Source of the DNA: an uncultured bacterium
Lineage (GTDB): Bacteria; Actinomycetota; Coriobacteriia; Coriobacteriales; Coriobacteriaceae
Length of the DNA: 14,464 bases
Direction of reading: 5' to 3'
Assembly (NCBI GenBank): GCA_905216075.1
Contig: CAJMSO010000019.1
Location: 1 to 14,464 of the forward strand
The notes under the pieces are model-generated. The model was not told where the DNA came from. It saw only the letters and a list, made by a program, of their open reading frames with translations, and ran no database searches. Shown in pieces: positions 13,101 to 14,464 of the stretch; within the stretch, counting starts at the first letter, position 1, and the number at the start of each line of letters is the position of its first letter. A program made the translations under genes and the position numbers.

Positions 13101-14464
13101 CTGGCGTTTTGATATTAATGGCAAGGCTGCCAACTCTTATGCCACGGGCTACTACCCGAGCGATGGCGACACGCTCGAGCTGGTGTACGAGGATCCCACG
13201 GGCACGGTTTCCACGCAGGTTTCCGCGACGTGTTCGGTCGTCGGCACCGACGCCAAGGGTGCTCAGCAGACCTGGGCCGCCGCTCAGAGCATTACGCTGA
13301 AGAAGGGCTCGACCGCGGCCGACCTCTCCGAGCAGCTCTTCAAGCAGACCGGCCTCAAGGCCGACTACGACCCCAACGGCTCCTGGGGCTGGGCGCTCAA
13401 TTCGATCACGTCGCCCTTCGACTCCGGCCGCACGCTCGCCTACGACCCGACGACCGAAGCGTACTGGCAGCTGTTCATCAACGGCAAGTCCTCCATGGTC
13501 GGCGCCGGCGGCTACACGCTCAAGGCCGGCGACTCCGTCGTCTGGTACTACTCGAAGTACAACGACCCCGCTCCTGCCGATCAGCTTTCGGTAAGCTGCA
13601 CCGTTATCGGCCAGGATGCTTCGGGCGCCCGGCAGACGTGGGCACAGCCTACGACAGCTCTCGTGGACGAGGGAACAACCGCTGCTGACCTTTCCGAGCA
13701 GATCTTTAAAAAGTCTGGCATTGGCGCCAAAACGGGGGAGAGCTCGTTTGGCTGGTATCTCGAGTCGCTGACCTCGCCGTTCGAAAAGAACGTGACCCTC
13801 TCGAGCGAGAAGGTTGACGAAAACACCTGGAAATATTGGCAGTTCTTTGTCAATGGCAAGCCTGTTGATGTTGGTGCGGGCGCCTATACGCTTAAGGCAA
13901 GCGACGAGATTGCTTGGGTCTATGGCTCCGACGGCACCATGCCTGGTCAGGTCTCCGTTTCGATGGAGATCATCGGCAAGAAGGACGATAAGGCTCAGCG
14001 CTGGACTGATCCTTCGATGCAGGTGTTCGTTGAGGGCACGACGATTAAGGATGCATCTGCTGCCTATTTCGATGCCCTGGGCATTGATTCCGTGATGCTC
14101 AATGATGGCGGCTATTGGAATGTCCATAGCCTCGTGTCCCCGCTTGATGGCACAAAGCTGACGGGCTCCTGGTCGTTCTTTGTAAACGGGGACCCCGGGA
14201 CTCAGCTCGATGGTGACTACGCGCTCAAGTCGGGCGACAAGATCGTCTGGGCATATGCTGCCGGCGACACGGTGCCCAATCCTGACGAAATCGTCGTGGA
14301 TCCGAGCGCTTCGCGCCCGACCGATTGGAAAGCCGACTGGAACGGCAATTCCAATGCGGTGGTCGAGAACGTGTCCACCCCTACGGGCGCGCTGGCAAGC
14401 TCTTGGACGTTCGATTGGAAGGCCTACTCGGGCGCCACGTATCCCAACGCGAGCGAGCCGATTG
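10144..14464 (+). CDS. Giant secreted protein with six Ig-like repeats and four DUF4430 domains (3' end outside window)
   Basis: The frame is open for 1440 codons to the window end. A long N-region precedes the hydrophobic signal segment GLVAFLAFAMAFSTTPAQLWA, so export is likely. ATGs at 10225 or 10231 are alternative starts; 10144 is preferred for the GGAGGG/AGGGGGA upstream. Residues 75-185 are Ala/Thr/Asp/Ser-rich. Six Ig-like repeats follow (about 198-299, 319-436, 449-558, 568-674, 675-786, 793-900), each with a central Trp (YQWLAAD, YQWLASD, FSWWVAD, YTWRWSS, YTWQIAD, YRWYLAD) and mostly a closing GKY/GKC-type strand. Four DUF4430 domains (about 901-1020, 1023-1143, 1146-1268, 1269-1379) show the hallmark YWxxFxNGK...YTLKxGDxVxW (YWQLFINGK, YWQFFVNGK). 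DUF4430 is related to the transcobalamin C-terminal domain. Together with the riboswitch this suggests corrinoid binding at the cell surface. The last residues (SWTFDWKAY...NASEPI) may open a PQQ-like propeller; low confidence. A cell-wall anchor, if any, lies outside the window. Confidence 0.92.
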   Translation, partial: MGELERNMRDDVGQPLGNAPSTDNGGQMDMFEDECQRASWRRHGAIARGVAKRGLVAFLAFAMAFSTTPAQLWADGAEGIAEAVAQAATPSEGAQATDGAADTTAAAADANDSAAGGSSETGDTGSAAPDNVSDDASDDPAASDPASATPASEASDTTAETGDATAVASEPSVAKAASRAAATFSSNNGVSVGKSQSPSRWAGSNFTAFIQSNTTLYANVWTSSSKRASASGCTYQWLAADISNKSDADNSAFVPVEGQTGASIVLDDALRTQLNGKCLRVRITDASGNVIYGPTKGANNQKLTATNTIKAPVPTKTALDAKSYVLIQSSADDSSSYSSVKAEMLNPGTTLWANAYDGEAVPNKRIATQAGWTYQWLASDVRDAEDSAYQAIPGQTAQSLTITDELASQLAGKYIRVKVVGDGQELYGPSSSFGTPASVGYNTPGPVAASDQIALGHIVLAYNGAEFGDDYENVPNANVGDTIKAAAYYLNYDTPTDLYGSDKVDFSWWVADSADGTFKQVATGDTFTVTKECANRYLKVVAKAKKGIPGSDSCETKAGRILPKGATTLDSVAFTNASKGAKDTGSTIEACAYKAVDYSSEPVTEGVTYTWRWSSVDPSSSAFDAKTDWHVVEGKTDSSFTIPDDYAKRWVSVSATAGDNTVEATTAVAVKAAGSHELFLTYLKKIVGDQSDDAKFVYKSGEKIGVTAFEKTSAGTKGAELTSDQLTYTWQIADSAQGPFTTLTDENAHRPSFVISQKYVGKYLKCIVDGGYNTDYASTRYAIVKGEDAKAYTLTSVNVASSGNLAQVGGTLTPTANYMATGDWGDYETALPEGSLVDYRWYLADDAEGTNAHELFGADETTGAITLPASAEGKYAYVVANAGNNDVKSTAWLVNSSDEKSLSVNVRVVGVSKHDVGQSYDLVDWVPTASFEWSSTQKMSAWDIFAKVLDDAGYSYSTDGGVPYSVTNPDKSQTLAMENTASGYKYWRFDINGKAANSYATGYYPSDGDTLELVYEDPTGTVSTQVSATCSVVGTDAKGAQQTWAAAQSITLKKGSTAADLSEQLFKQTGLKADYDPNGSWGWALNSITSPFDSGRTLAYDPTTEAYWQLFINGKSSMVGAGGYTLKAGDSVVWYYSKYNDPAPADQLSVSCTVIGQDASGARQTWAQPTTALVDEGTTAADLSEQIFKKSGIGAKTGESSFGWYLESLTSPFEKNVTLSSEKVDENTWKYWQFFVNGKPVDVGAGAYTLKASDEIAWVYGSDGTMPGQVSVSMEIIGKKDDKAQRWTDPSMQVFVEGTTIKDASAAYFDALGIDSVMLNDGGYWNVHSLVSPLDGTKLTGSWSFFVNGDPGTQLDGDYALKSGDKIVWAYAAGDTVPNPDEIVVDPSASRPTDWKADWNGNSNAVVENVSTPTGALASSWTFDWKAYSGATYPNASEPI

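Noticed and set aside
11854..14127. A 757-codon open frame on the minus strand across the DUF4430 gene
   Set aside because: It mirrors the codon structure of the plus-strand gene, has no SD, and its translation (rich in Arg, Gly, Ile and Val without domain pattern) matches nothing. The plus-strand frame has signal peptide, repeats and domains.

Overview
The window reads as chromosome from a high-GC, Gram-positive gut actinobacterium. Collinsella (Coriobacteriia) is my best guess from codon use, from short inverted-repeat elements between genes, and from large surface proteins with alanine/threonine-rich N-termini. This is an inference from style, not from a marker gene. I see no rRNA, tRNA, CRISPR array or transposase gene.

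Left part (1-3500, minus strand). An open-ended secreted protein comes first: a twin-arginine signal peptide, a probable ricin-like beta-trefoil and a phosphatidylinositol-specific phospholipase C (PI-PLC) catalytic domain. Two tandem, clearly homologous lipoproteins of unknown function follow. Each lipoprotein gene has its own intrinsic terminator, the two terminator stems are similar, and both upstream regions carry the same 19-bp sequence.

Middle part (3772-9560, plus strand). This starts with a two-domain folate enzyme, an FchA-type cyclohydrolase fused to a FolD-type methylene-tetrahydrofolate dehydrogenase. The FolD half has lost its catalytic cyclohydrolase lysine (Ala261) and its partner glutamine (Ser305). 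The fused FchA half therefore probably supplies the cyclohydrolase step. A good internal ribosome binding site and ATG mark the old folD start. After a 222-bp inverted-repeat element holding a strong hairpin terminator come a C69-family (PepD-like) dipeptidase, a strong terminator, a small helical phasin-like protein, and an AarF/UbiB-type atypical kinase only 8 bp downstream of it.

Right part (9561-14464, plus strand). A 154-bp inverted-repeat element and a candidate promoter precede a cobalamin riboswitch. The riboswitch leads into a very large secreted protein, still open at the window end after 1440 codons. Its visible part has a signal peptide, a low-complexity linker, six Ig-like repeats and four DUF4430 domains. 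DUF4430 is related to the C-terminal domain of vertebrate transcobalamin. Vitamin B12 control plus a transcobalamin-like array makes this a candidate surface system for corrinoid capture, and it is the most interesting item in the window.

Intergenic stretches over 300 bp: 1773-2078 holds a terminator and a -10-like box; 3501-3877 holds the 19-bp repeat, a candidate promoter and a leader hairpin; 5360-5714 holds an inverted-repeat element, a terminator and a candidate promoter; 9561-10143 holds an inverted-repeat element, a candidate promoter and the riboswitch.
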